The notes below the pieces were generated by a model. It did no database searches. It saw only the letters and a program-made list of their open reading frames with translations, and had not been told where the DNA came from. Both the position numbers and the translations under genes were made by a program. A stretch of DNA of 13,800 nucleotides from an uncultured Bacteroidia bacterium. GTDB taxonomy: Bacteria; Bacteroidota; Bacteroidia; Bacteroidales; UBA932. Of the stretch, positions 5,327-12,156 are shown in pieces. Numbering within the stretch: the first letter of the stretch is position 1; each line of letters begins with the position of its first letter. The stretch covers positions 1-13,800 of the forward strand of contig CADBMK010000085.1 of assembly GCA_902795785.1 (NCBI GenBank), read 5' to 3'.

Positions 5327-8158
5327 TTAAGTAGTAGGGATTTCTCCTTCTACAGGCTCATTCTGGCCGTTAAGCTTACCAATGATAGGCAGGGCAGAGA
5401 TGCTTTCTCCGAATGTCATATCCTTGTAATACAGAGTCTTTTCTGCGCCTTCTGTGGCGGCATTTCTGTATCGTCCGATAAGTTTACCTGCGGTTACGTA
5501 ACCTGATATGGTTGGGTTAACCGTACAATTCTCGAACTGCTTGGTGGCATCACCGAATCCTCCGCAGAGTCCGCCTGCGTAAGGGCTGCCGATGATTGTT
5601 CCCTGAACTGAGCAGCCGGAAAGCTGTCCGTTGAAGTATCCGACTATTCCTCCGATTTCACCCGCCTTGGAGTCAGGATCAGCGGTAGCGGCAGCGGCGT
5701 TAAGGTTTGCATTTACCTGACAATCTGTAAATGTTCCGTTGAAACCTCCGGAAATACCTCCGACGAGGATTGCGCAGGTTTCGTCACAGATTACATCTCC
5801 GATGTTAGTGCTGTTCTTGATTGTACTCTTGCTTGCGTTAGGAGTTTTGTCTGCCTGATATCCACCGGTGATTCCTCCGAGGTAACTGTAAGCTGCAGTT
5901 GTAATTATGCCTGTCAACTTGATCTTTCCGGTGTTGTATGCATCATCAATCGTGTGTTTTGTTTTAATGAATCCGATTACTCCGCCTACATATTCCTGAT
6001 AACTGAAATAGTTGGTGGTATTGGATCCAAGGGCAACGGCCCTGCCGTCAAATGTTACGTCTGCATAGTTGGCGATGGACTTTGCGTCGGTTGCGCAGCT
6101 CATTCCTATAACACCTCCCGTGTAGCAAACCTTTGAAGCGGCCTTGCAGATAACTTCTCCGTTGTTTGTGATATCATTCAGAGTTTCTGCTGAAGAGTAT
6201 CCTGCAACGCCTCCGACGAATGACTGGGTTCCGCCTCCGCTCTTCTGGCGGATGGTAACGGTCAGTTTACCGTTATTGTTGCAGTGCTCGAGTTTAACGC
6301 CTGTAGAGGTGTTGAGGCTGGTGGTTCCGAATTCTCCTACAACGCCTCCTGCGCATGGCTGATAGTTACATCCTGCAAATGCGGCTCCATCAGTTCCTGC
6401 TGAGAATGTTCCTGTAAAGGTTACGTCTCCGTTGTTGTGAAGGCTTGATGAAGAATGGGTGATGCAGGCTGCAACACCTCCAATGGTAGGGCTTGTGTTG
6501 TTAGTTGCATTTTCAGGAGCGCTTACGGTTACGTTACCGTTGTTTGTGCAGCGCTTAACTCCACCTTCCATGTAACCTACAACTCCACCGGTGTTGCTAT
6601 ATGAACCGCTGTTGTTAGTGTCCCAGCTAAGGGTTACGTCACCGTTGTTCACGCAGTTTACAATGTCACCGTTATTGACAATCTGGGCTATTTTGTGCGC
6701 TGAAGTTCCTCCGGTGATACCTCCGATACAAGAGTATTTGGTGCGGTCTCCTGTAATTGTGAAAGTAACGTCCGCATCGTTCGTACAGCCATAGATGATG
6801 TCCTCACCTTCTGTACCTGCAATCTGTCCGGCAACTGCACCGACCCAGACTCCACTGTTGTTGGCAATGGATGAGAGATTGAAGGTGACGCTTCCTGAAG
6901 TATGGCAGTCGGTGATGAGTCCGTTGCTGATGCCGGCAATCATACCGTACTGTGCAGGAGGGGTGATGGTGCCTGAAGGCTTTGAGAATGCACCTTCAAC
7001 GTTTACGTTGGTGATGGTACCGTGGTTGGTATTGGCGATGAGACCGAATGTTCCGCTTTCAGGGAAGGTTACCGTACAGTTCTTGAAGTTGGCGTTTGAA
7101 AGGCTTGCTGTTGATTCAAGCACATTGAAGAGGGCAACTCCGTCTGATGTGATGTTGCTGAAAGTGTAGCCCAGGCCTTCGATTGATGATGCGAAGGTTG
7201 GAACTGTGGTGAGTGTGATACCTGTGAAATCGATGTCCTTTACTACGTAAAGCTCGCTTTCTGCGGTAAGGCCGCTCATGAAGGCAGCGTAAAGATCGTC
7301 AGCGGTGGCAATCTTAGGTCCAGTCTTTGTGGCCGTAGGGGTACCGAGGTTGATGATTGCGTTTCTGTCTGCAACCAATTCGTGTGTACCGGTCTTACTT
7401 CCTCCGGATGTGGCCTTGAGATAGACGATCTTGATACCCATGTCATATTTTCCAGGGAGAATGGCTGCGTAGTAGGTCTCTCCTGCCTGGAATCCTGTGG
7501 CTGATTTGAGCTCAAGATATTCTGCACCTGCAATTACCTGGTATTTTACATTGCCAGGAGCAAAAGTGTTGTCTCCTGCGGTAGTAGCTGTAAAGTCTTC
7601 GAGATTGTACTCAACTTTGCCGGCGAGAGGCTCGCCTCCGTTTGAGTAAATTCTGATTTCTTCAATACCGTCTTCTGGAATTGTAATTTTCAGCAGGGCG
7701 GTAAGGTTCTTCATATATGTTGTGGATGTGACCTTGACGCGTCCGGCGCTGACGAGCGCCTTAGGGTCGGCACCTCCTGCAGGAATTACCTGGCTGGACT
7801 TAAGTGTTGTCGTGAGTTTGGCTCCGTCATATGATGCGTTTTCATCATAAGGATAGAGTGCGATAGGGACATTGGCGAGTTCTCCGCTGTATGATCCGGA
7901 GAAGTTGGCTGATGATCCTTCCGCAGACGTGGCCTTGAACAGGTCGTTAGTGGAGGTAGTCAAAACTGAAACCGAGTCGTCAACTGTCCAGTTGACCTTG
8001 TAGGATGCATCGATGTTGGCCTTTGTAGGCTCAGTTGAGATGCTGAAAGTAATCTCCTCAGGAGCGTTCTTTCCGTTGTCTACGAGTTCATTCTTCTCGC
8101 AGGATGCTGCCACCATGATTGCAAGAGCGGCAAACATAAATTTCATTGTCTTTTTCAT
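5327..8158 (-). CDS. Surface lipoprotein with fimbrillin-like N-terminus and beta-helix repeats
   Basis: A 943-residue predicted lipoprotein. Residues 1-19 form a signal peptide (KK, a hydrophobic core, then AAS) followed by Cys20 as lipidation site. An acidic Glu follows at +2 (CEKNE), as in many surface-exported lipoproteins of this phylum. Residues about 34-272 resemble the N-terminal fimbrillin-like/Mfa-type domain that Bacteroidales attach to adhesins and other surface proteins (EITFSIS, NWTVDDSVSV, then an AAILPG strand). From about 283 the pattern IATADDLYAAF, DIDFTGITL and GLGYTFSNIT opens a GLUG-like beta-helix, which continues to about residue 900. No C-terminal secretion domain, enzyme motif or cell-wall anchor is visible. 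It may act as an adhesin or carbohydrate-binding structure on the cell surface; no ligand can be named. The start codon lies 18 bases after the stop of the 46-codon gene upstream, so the two are probably co-transcribed. A hairpin 20 bases beyond the stop ends the unit. Confidence 0.85.
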   Translation of the reverse strand: MKKTMKFMFAALAIMVAASCEKNELVDNGKNAPEEITFSISTEPTKANIDASYKVNWTVDDSVSVLTTSTNDLFKATSAEGSSANFSGSYSGELANVPIALYPYDENASYDGAKLTTTLKSSQVIPAGGADPKALVSAGRVKVTSTTYMKNLTALLKITIPEDGIEEIRIYSNGGEPLAGKVEYNLEDFTATTAGDNTFAPGNVKYQVIAGAEYLELKSATGFQAGETYYAAILPGKYDMGIKIVYLKATSGGSKTGTHELVADRNAIINLGTPTATKTGPKIATADDLYAAFMSGLTAESELYVVKDIDFTGITLTTVPTFASSIEGLGYTFSNITSDGVALFNVLESTASLSNANFKNCTVTFPESGTFGLIANTNHGTITNVNVEGAFSKPSGTITPPAQYGMIAGISNGLITDCHTSGSVTFNLSSIANNSGVWVGAVAGQIAGTEGEDIIYGCTNDADVTFTITGDRTKYSCIGGITGGTSAHKIAQIVNNGDIVNCVNNGDVTLSWDTNNSGSYSNTGGVVGYMEGGVKRCTNNGNVTVSAPENATNNTSPTIGGVAACITHSSSSLHNNGDVTFTGTFSAGTDGAAFAGCNYQPCAGGVVGEFGTTSLNTSTGVKLEHCNNNGKLTVTIRQKSGGGTQSFVGGVAGYSSAETLNDITNNGEVICKAASKVCYTGGVIGMSCATDAKSIANYADVTFDGRAVALGSNTTNYFSYQEYVGGVIGFIKTKHTIDDAYNTGKIKLTGIITTAAYSYLGGITGGYQADKTPNASKSTIKNSTNIGDVICDETCAILVGGISGGFNGTFTDCQVNANLNAAAATADPDSKAGEIGGIVGYFNGQLSGCSVQGTIIGSPYAGGLCGGFGDATKQFENCTVNPTISGYVTAGKLIGRYRNAATEGAEKTLYYKDMTFGESISALPIIGKLNGQNEPVEGEIPTT
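5459..7081 (-). repeat. Degenerate Gly/Asn beta-helix repeats in the lipoprotein
   Basis: Residues 360-900 of the lipoprotein contain about eleven units of 25-65 residues, built as x-C-x-N-N-G-x-V followed by a variable loop and G-G-V-x-G. Clear units include CVNNGDV (502), CTNNGNV (537), HNNGDV (574), CNNNGKL (626), TNNGEV (664), CSVQGTI (849) and CTVNPTI (878). GGVVGY, GGVAGY, GGVIGF and GGIVGY recur after the loops. The pattern is like GLUG repeats, which are predicted to stack as turns of a right-handed beta-helix. The DNA copies are divergent, so recent amplification is unlikely. Confidence 0.8.
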
Positions 8159-8176
8159 GTCTGGAAATTTTTTTGT

Positions 8177-8317
8177 TTACCATTCGTAATCGATTGGATC
8201 GGTGAATTGTTCGGTTGAGTCTCCGGCCGAAATTGGAACTCCGCAGACACCATCCTCAAGGGCGATGTCCGAGAACTTCAAATCAGGAGCGGTGTACTCT
8301 GATTTTGGTGTTAACAT
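8177..8317 (-). CDS. 46-residue small protein upstream of the lipoprotein
   Basis: An open frame of 46 codons, ATG at 8315-8317 and TAA at 8177-8179, fills the gap between truB and the lipoprotein gene. It starts 12 bases after the truB stop and ends 18 bases before the lipoprotein start. The peptide begins MLTPKSEYTAPDL, is strongly acidic, contains one Cys in GVCGVP, and ends in DPIDYEW. It has no signal peptide or membrane segment. The pattern of a Tyr-x-Ala-Pro near the start, a Gly/Ser/Asp-rich middle and an Asp/Trp-rich end resembles small unannotated proteins I recall beside lipoprotein and surface-protein genes in Bacteroidales. No function is established for these to my knowledge. 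Gap sizes and strand suggest translation within the same transcript. Random open frames of this length do occur, so expression is not proven. Confidence 0.6.
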   Translation of the reverse strand: MLTPKSEYTAPDLKFSDIALEDGVCGVPISAGDSTEQFTDPIDYEW

Positions 8318-8329
8318 AATAAGTGTGTG

Positions 8330-9217
8330 TTATTTGGTTAATAGTTTAATTGTTTCATCTATCGTCAGGGCGTCCTTGACGGAGAACAGTCCCGATTTGC
8401 TTCTCTGAAGGGAATCGAGATGGGCTCCGGAGCCGAGACTTTCACCAAGGTCTCTGGCCAGGGCTCTGATATAGGTGCCCTTGCTGCATGCAACCCTTAT
8501 GGATGCATGAGGAAGGTGCAGGTCAGTATTGTCAGTTACGTTAATTCTTGGGTTAGCGTGGCCCGACTCGTATTCGGGCTCTTTTTCTTTTTCCGGAATG
8601 CCGTCAGCGTTAAATGACAGCAATTCCATTTCAGTAATGTTAATAATCTGCCTGGAGAGCGTCTCCACGGCAGTGTGGTCAAAGGCAGTACCTTCTTTCT
8701 GGGCCTTCTTGAACGCCTTGCGTGCCAGTTCGTAGGCACGAATGCCGTCTACTGACTTGGCGCTGAAAAGGGGAGCCACCTGCTCCTGCTGCCCTATGAA
8801 AGCTGGAATCACCTTTTCCAGACTTTCCCTGCTTACTCCGTCGGTGGGGTAACGCCGGTCAATTTCCTTTTCAAGGTCGTATGAAGGAGTGGTAGCACCG
8901 AACGTTATGCCGGCGATATACTCCTTACCTTCTTTCTGCAACGTCTCGGCCAGCCTGGTGGCCTTCCCGATGCATACAAGAAGAACTCCGGTTGCAAGGG
9001 GATCCAGCGTTCCGGCATGGCCCACCTTCAGGTTCTTCTTGTCAAAATGATGGATGGCGGCCCATTTGATCTTGCGGATCACGTCGGCCGACGTCCATCT
9101 GTATGGTTTGTCTATCGGAATTATGATTCCGTCTGGATAATCATCAATGCTTACGGACAGCCGCGCACCGCTTTCGAGGTACTTTCTGTCCGTTATCAAT
9201 GCATTAATGCTATCCAT
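8330..9217 (-). CDS. truB: tRNA pseudouridine(55) synthase
   Basis: A 295-residue enzyme that converts U55 of the T-arm to pseudouridine in nearly all tRNAs. The catalytic motif GHAGTLDPLATG is at 66-77 with catalytic Asp72. YELARK at 162-167 and CSKGTYIRALARDLG at 244-258 are also family signatures. It is longer than typical Bacteroidales TruB proteins (about 230-250 residues), for two visible reasons: an N-terminal extension of roughly 30 residues before IIIPIDKPYRWTS, and a charged insertion at about 204-236 (EKEKEPEYES and following) before the last conserved block. The start at 9217 overlaps the end of gltX by 8 bases, typical of translational coupling; a start further inside cannot be excluded. 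It is followed after 12 bases by the small 46-codon gene. Confidence 0.95.
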   Translation of the reverse strand: MDSINALITDRKYLESGARLSVSIDDYPDGIIIPIDKPYRWTSADVIRKIKWAAIHHFDKKNLKVGHAGTLDPLATGVLLVCIGKATRLAETLQKEGKEYIAGITFGATTPSYDLEKEIDRRYPTDGVSRESLEKVIPAFIGQQEQVAPLFSAKSVDGIRAYELARKAFKKAQKEGTAFDHTAVETLSRQIINITEMELLSFNADGIPEKEKEPEYESGHANPRINVTDNTDLHLPHASIRVACSKGTYIRALARDLGESLGSGAHLDSLQRSKSGLFSVKDALTIDETIKLLTK

Positions 9218-10880
9218 TCAGTCTTTCCGATGCAAATCTCACTCTTTCTGCAAACTCCTCCTTTCCGATAAAATAGAGGATGTCTGCAATTCCAAGGCCG
9301 CTTGACGCGCCTGCGAGGGCGAGTCTCAGGCAATTCATAACCTTGCCCATTGGCCATTCGTTGGACTTGATGTATTCCTCGATGGCCTGGCTGATGGCCT
9401 CCGGCTTCCACTGTCCCTCATATGAGGATACAAACTCCGCAACTTTCTGTGCAGGAGTGTAGTTTTCCGGCTTCCAGAACTTATCTACGTCCTTGGCAAG
9501 GAAAGGTGCGGTGACGGTATCGTCATAGACCTTTGCCCTAGGGTCCGCAGCCCTTCTTGGATCAGCTGGCTTCTGCTCTACGGCTGCTCCGGCCTTGATT
9601 CCGTATTTCTCGAATTCTGAAGGAGATACGAAGAGGTATGATGCCACCGTCCAGATGTCCTTAACAAATATAGCCCTTTCTTTTGTAAGTTGTACTACCT
9701 CCTTGACGATTTCCTTTGGCCTTGATATTCCGTGAGATGCAAGGATAGGAATGAACTCCTCCGTAAGCTGGTCGTCGTCTCTGAGGCGGAGGTATTCCTT
9801 GTTGTACCATTTTGCCTTCTCAGGATTGAACTTGGCTCCGCTCTTGCTGACTTTTTCGATTGAGAAGGCCTTGATGAGCTCGTCCATGCTGAAAAGTTCC
9901 TGCTCAGTTCCCGGATTCCATCCGAGCATTGCAAGAAGGTTTACGAAAGCCTCCGGATAGTAGCCGTCCTCACGGTAGCCGTGATAGACCTCTCCGGTGG
10001 AGTTTGTCCAGTTGAGTGGGAATACAGGGAATCCCATCTTGTCTCCGTCACGCTTGCTGAGTTTGCCGTTTCCCACAGGCTTAAGAAGAAGTGGAAGGTG
10101 TGCAAACCGTGGCATTGTATCCTCCCAGCCGAATGCCTTGTAGAGCATATAGTGGAGAGGAAGGGACGGAAGCCACTCCTCGCCTCGGATAACCTCGGTG
10201 ATTTCCATAAGGTGGTCGTCAACTATGTTGGCAAGGTGGTAGGTAGGAAGCTCGTCGGCCTTCTTCCAGAGAACCTTGTCATCCAGGGTATCGGTATTCA
10301 CCTCAACGTGGCCGCGGATGAGGTCGTCCATCTTGACAACCGTGTTCTGCGGCATCTTGAACCTGATAGTCCAGTCGTTTGTGGTCTCAAGAAGGGTCTT
10401 GACCTCTTCCGCAGGAAGGGTCAGGGAGTTCCTGAGGCTCATTCTTGTCTGCTGGTTGTAGATGAAGGTCTCGCCCTTGGCCTCAGCCTCGGCGCGTGCC
10501 TTCTCGAGAGACTCCGCTGAATCGAAGGCGTAGTATGCGTAGCCGTTTTCGATGAGCTGGTCAGCATACTGACGGTAGATAGGCTTTCTCTGGCTCTGTC
10601 TGTACGGAGCGTGAGGATGCCTTTCTGACGGCTGCTCAACAATGTTGCCGGCTTCGTCCACACCTTCGTCCGGAATGATTCCGCACCAGTTCAGGGCCTC
10701 GATGATGTATTTTTCAGCACCTGGAACGAATCGGTGCGAGTCCGTGTCTTCAATTCTGATAATGAAATCGCCTCCGCGCTGCTTTGCGTAGAGATAGTTG
10801 TACAATGCAGTCCTCACTCCGCCCATGTGAAGTGGGCCTGTCGGTGACGGGGCGAATCTAACTCTCGTTCTTCTTTCCAT
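9210..10880 (-). CDS. gltX: Glutamyl-tRNA synthetase
   Basis: A 556-residue class I aminoacyl-tRNA synthetase that charges tRNA-Glu with glutamate using ATP. The HIGH-type motif is PSPTGPLHMGG at 11-21 and the KMSKS-type motif is KLSKRDG at 273-279. IEDTDSHR at 43-50 is the usual Glu-binding element. The start at 10880 is chosen because MERRTRVRFAPSPTG matches the family N-terminus and lies one base past the ftsZ stop. The longer in-frame extension to 10958 would overlap ftsZ by 77 bases. The protein is longer than Escherichia coli GltX (471). Extra segments include about 70-100 (EQPSERHPHAPYRQSQ) and a charged stretch at about 425-465 (QKPADPRRAADPRAKVYDD) in the anticodon-binding half. The gene lies between ftsZ and truB in a compact unit and overlaps truB by 8 bases. 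Confidence 0.97.
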   Translation of the reverse strand: MERRTRVRFAPSPTGPLHMGGVRTALYNYLYAKQRGGDFIIRIEDTDSHRFVPGAEKYIIEALNWCGIIPDEGVDEAGNIVEQPSERHPHAPYRQSQRKPIYRQYADQLIENGYAYYAFDSAESLEKARAEAEAKGETFIYNQQTRMSLRNSLTLPAEEVKTLLETTNDWTIRFKMPQNTVVKMDDLIRGHVEVNTDTLDDKVLWKKADELPTYHLANIVDDHLMEITEVIRGEEWLPSLPLHYMLYKAFGWEDTMPRFAHLPLLLKPVGNGKLSKRDGDKMGFPVFPLNWTNSTGEVYHGYREDGYYPEAFVNLLAMLGWNPGTEQELFSMDELIKAFSIEKVSKSGAKFNPEKAKWYNKEYLRLRDDDQLTEEFIPILASHGISRPKEIVKEVVQLTKERAIFVKDIWTVASYLFVSPSEFEKYGIKAGAAVEQKPADPRRAADPRAKVYDDTVTAPFLAKDVDKFWKPENYTPAQKVAEFVSSYEGQWKPEAISQAIEEYIKSNEWPMGKVMNCLRLALAGASSGLGIADILYFIGKEEFAERVRFASERLNG

Positions 10881-10881
10881 T

Positions 10882-12153
10882 TTATTCCTTTGTTTCCACG
10901 CAGTTTGCTGCGATTCTTCTGATAGCCGCCGTGCCTTCGAGCTCCGCGATATTCTCACCGCTAAGGGTCACGAGCGTCGGCTTTGTTGTATAATTGAATG
11001 TCCTCTTGTTTTCCTTTGTCGTGAAACCGATCTTGCTGATGGTTCCGCCGTTTTCGTAGAACTGGTTGTTCTCCGTACATACCTGGGTCTCCTTGTGGTA
11101 CTCGAAGTCCTTGTCCACGATGATCAGGTTGCCGAGGCTGACGTCAGTAATGGTGTCAATCTTGCTGACATTGAAGCCCGTGGCGATGGCCGTGATCTGA
11201 ACCGAATCACCGAAGTCCTCGCTGTCGTCCCAGACAATTCCCCTCTTGAACTTGTTTGCGTTTCCGGTATACTGGTTGATGAGGGTGTTGATCTCGTTGA
11301 GGCCGTCCATCGTAAGACCCTGCTCGTTTCTTCCGGCAGTGATGTTGATCAGCACGTTCCTGGCTGTCTTGAGGTCGAAATCGTTGAGCAGAGGTGACTC
11401 GAGGGCCTGCTTTACGGCGTCCTTGAGCCTGTTCTTTCCGCTTGCCTTTCCGCATCCCATCAGGGCCATTCCGCTGTTTTTCATCATCGTCTTCACGTCC
11501 TCGAAGTCGACGTTGATATAGCCTGGCTTGTTGATAATCTCGGTGATACCCCTTACTGCGGTGGCAAGCACCTCGTCGGCCTTAGGGAAGGCTTCCTGGA
11601 TAAGCAGGCTTCCGAAATATGTATAGAGTTTCTCGTTGTTGATGATAAGCAGGCTGTCCACGTTCTTTTCCAGCTCGCGGATGCCGTCTATTGCCTTTGA
11701 CAACGATTCGTTTCCTTCATTCTTGAAAGGGAGGGTGACTACTGCCACGGTGAGGATGCCCTTTTCCTTTGCCATCTTGGCGATGACAGGTGAGGCTCCG
11801 GTTCCGGTTCCTCCGCCCATTCCCGCGGTGATGAAGAGCATCTGGGTTTCAGGGGTGAGGATGTAGCGTGCAATTTCCTCCTGGCTCTCGAGGGCTGCGT
11901 TTCGTCCCTTTACAGGGTCGCAGCCTGCTCCGAGTCCCTTTCCAAGCTGGATCTTGTTTGGTACGCTGCTCTTCAGGAGGGCCTGTGAATCAGTGTTGCA
12001 GACGATGAAGTCGCATCCCTGAACTCCGTTTTCGTGCATGTAGGTGACGGCATTGCAACCGCCTCCGCCCACGCCGATAACCTTGATGAGAGACCCGTTG
12101 GTCACCCATCCTTCAGGGAATACATCTACGAATGAATCAGTAATATCCGTCAT
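10882..12153 (-). CDS. ftsZ: Cell division GTPase FtsZ
   Basis: A 423-residue tubulin homologue that polymerises into the Z ring at midcell. The nucleotide-binding part shows VIGVGGGGCNAV at 25-36 and the tubulin signature GGGTGTG at 113-119. The T7 synergy loop NVDFEDV at 214-220 supplies the catalytic Asp, and TAIATGF at 321-327 marks the end of the core. After the core come about 95 residues, shorter than the long linkers of many Bacteroidota FtsZ. No clear copy of the conserved C-terminal peptide (DIPAFLR-like) is present. The nearest candidate is ELEGTAAIRRIA at 404-415, which lacks the usual Pro. The gene starts 3 bases after the ftsA stop and ends one base before gltX, so ftsA-ftsZ-gltX are clearly co-transcribed. 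No promoter is seen inside the unit. Confidence 0.98.
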   Translation of the reverse strand: MTDITDSFVDVFPEGWVTNGSLIKVIGVGGGGCNAVTYMHENGVQGCDFIVCNTDSQALLKSSVPNKIQLGKGLGAGCDPVKGRNAALESQEEIARYILTPETQMLFITAGMGGGTGTGASPVIAKMAKEKGILTVAVVTLPFKNEGNESLSKAIDGIRELEKNVDSLLIINNEKLYTYFGSLLIQEAFPKADEVLATAVRGITEIINKPGYINVDFEDVKTMMKNSGMALMGCGKASGKNRLKDAVKQALESPLLNDFDLKTARNVLINITAGRNEQGLTMDGLNEINTLINQYTGNANKFKRGIVWDDSEDFGDSVQITAIATGFNVSKIDTITDVSLGNLIIVDKDFEYHKETQVCTENNQFYENGGTISKIGFTTKENKRTFNYTTKPTLVTLSGENIAELEGTAAIRRIAANCVETKE

Positions 12154-12156
12154 CTT

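Noticed and set aside
9981..10520. A 179-codon plus-strand frame antisense to gltX.
   Set aside because: It is opposite conserved gltX codons, has no family pattern and no promoter or terminator of its own.
10881..10958. N-terminal extension of gltX by 26 codons.
   Set aside because: It would overlap ftsZ, and the family N-terminus starts at MERRTRVRFAPSPTG.
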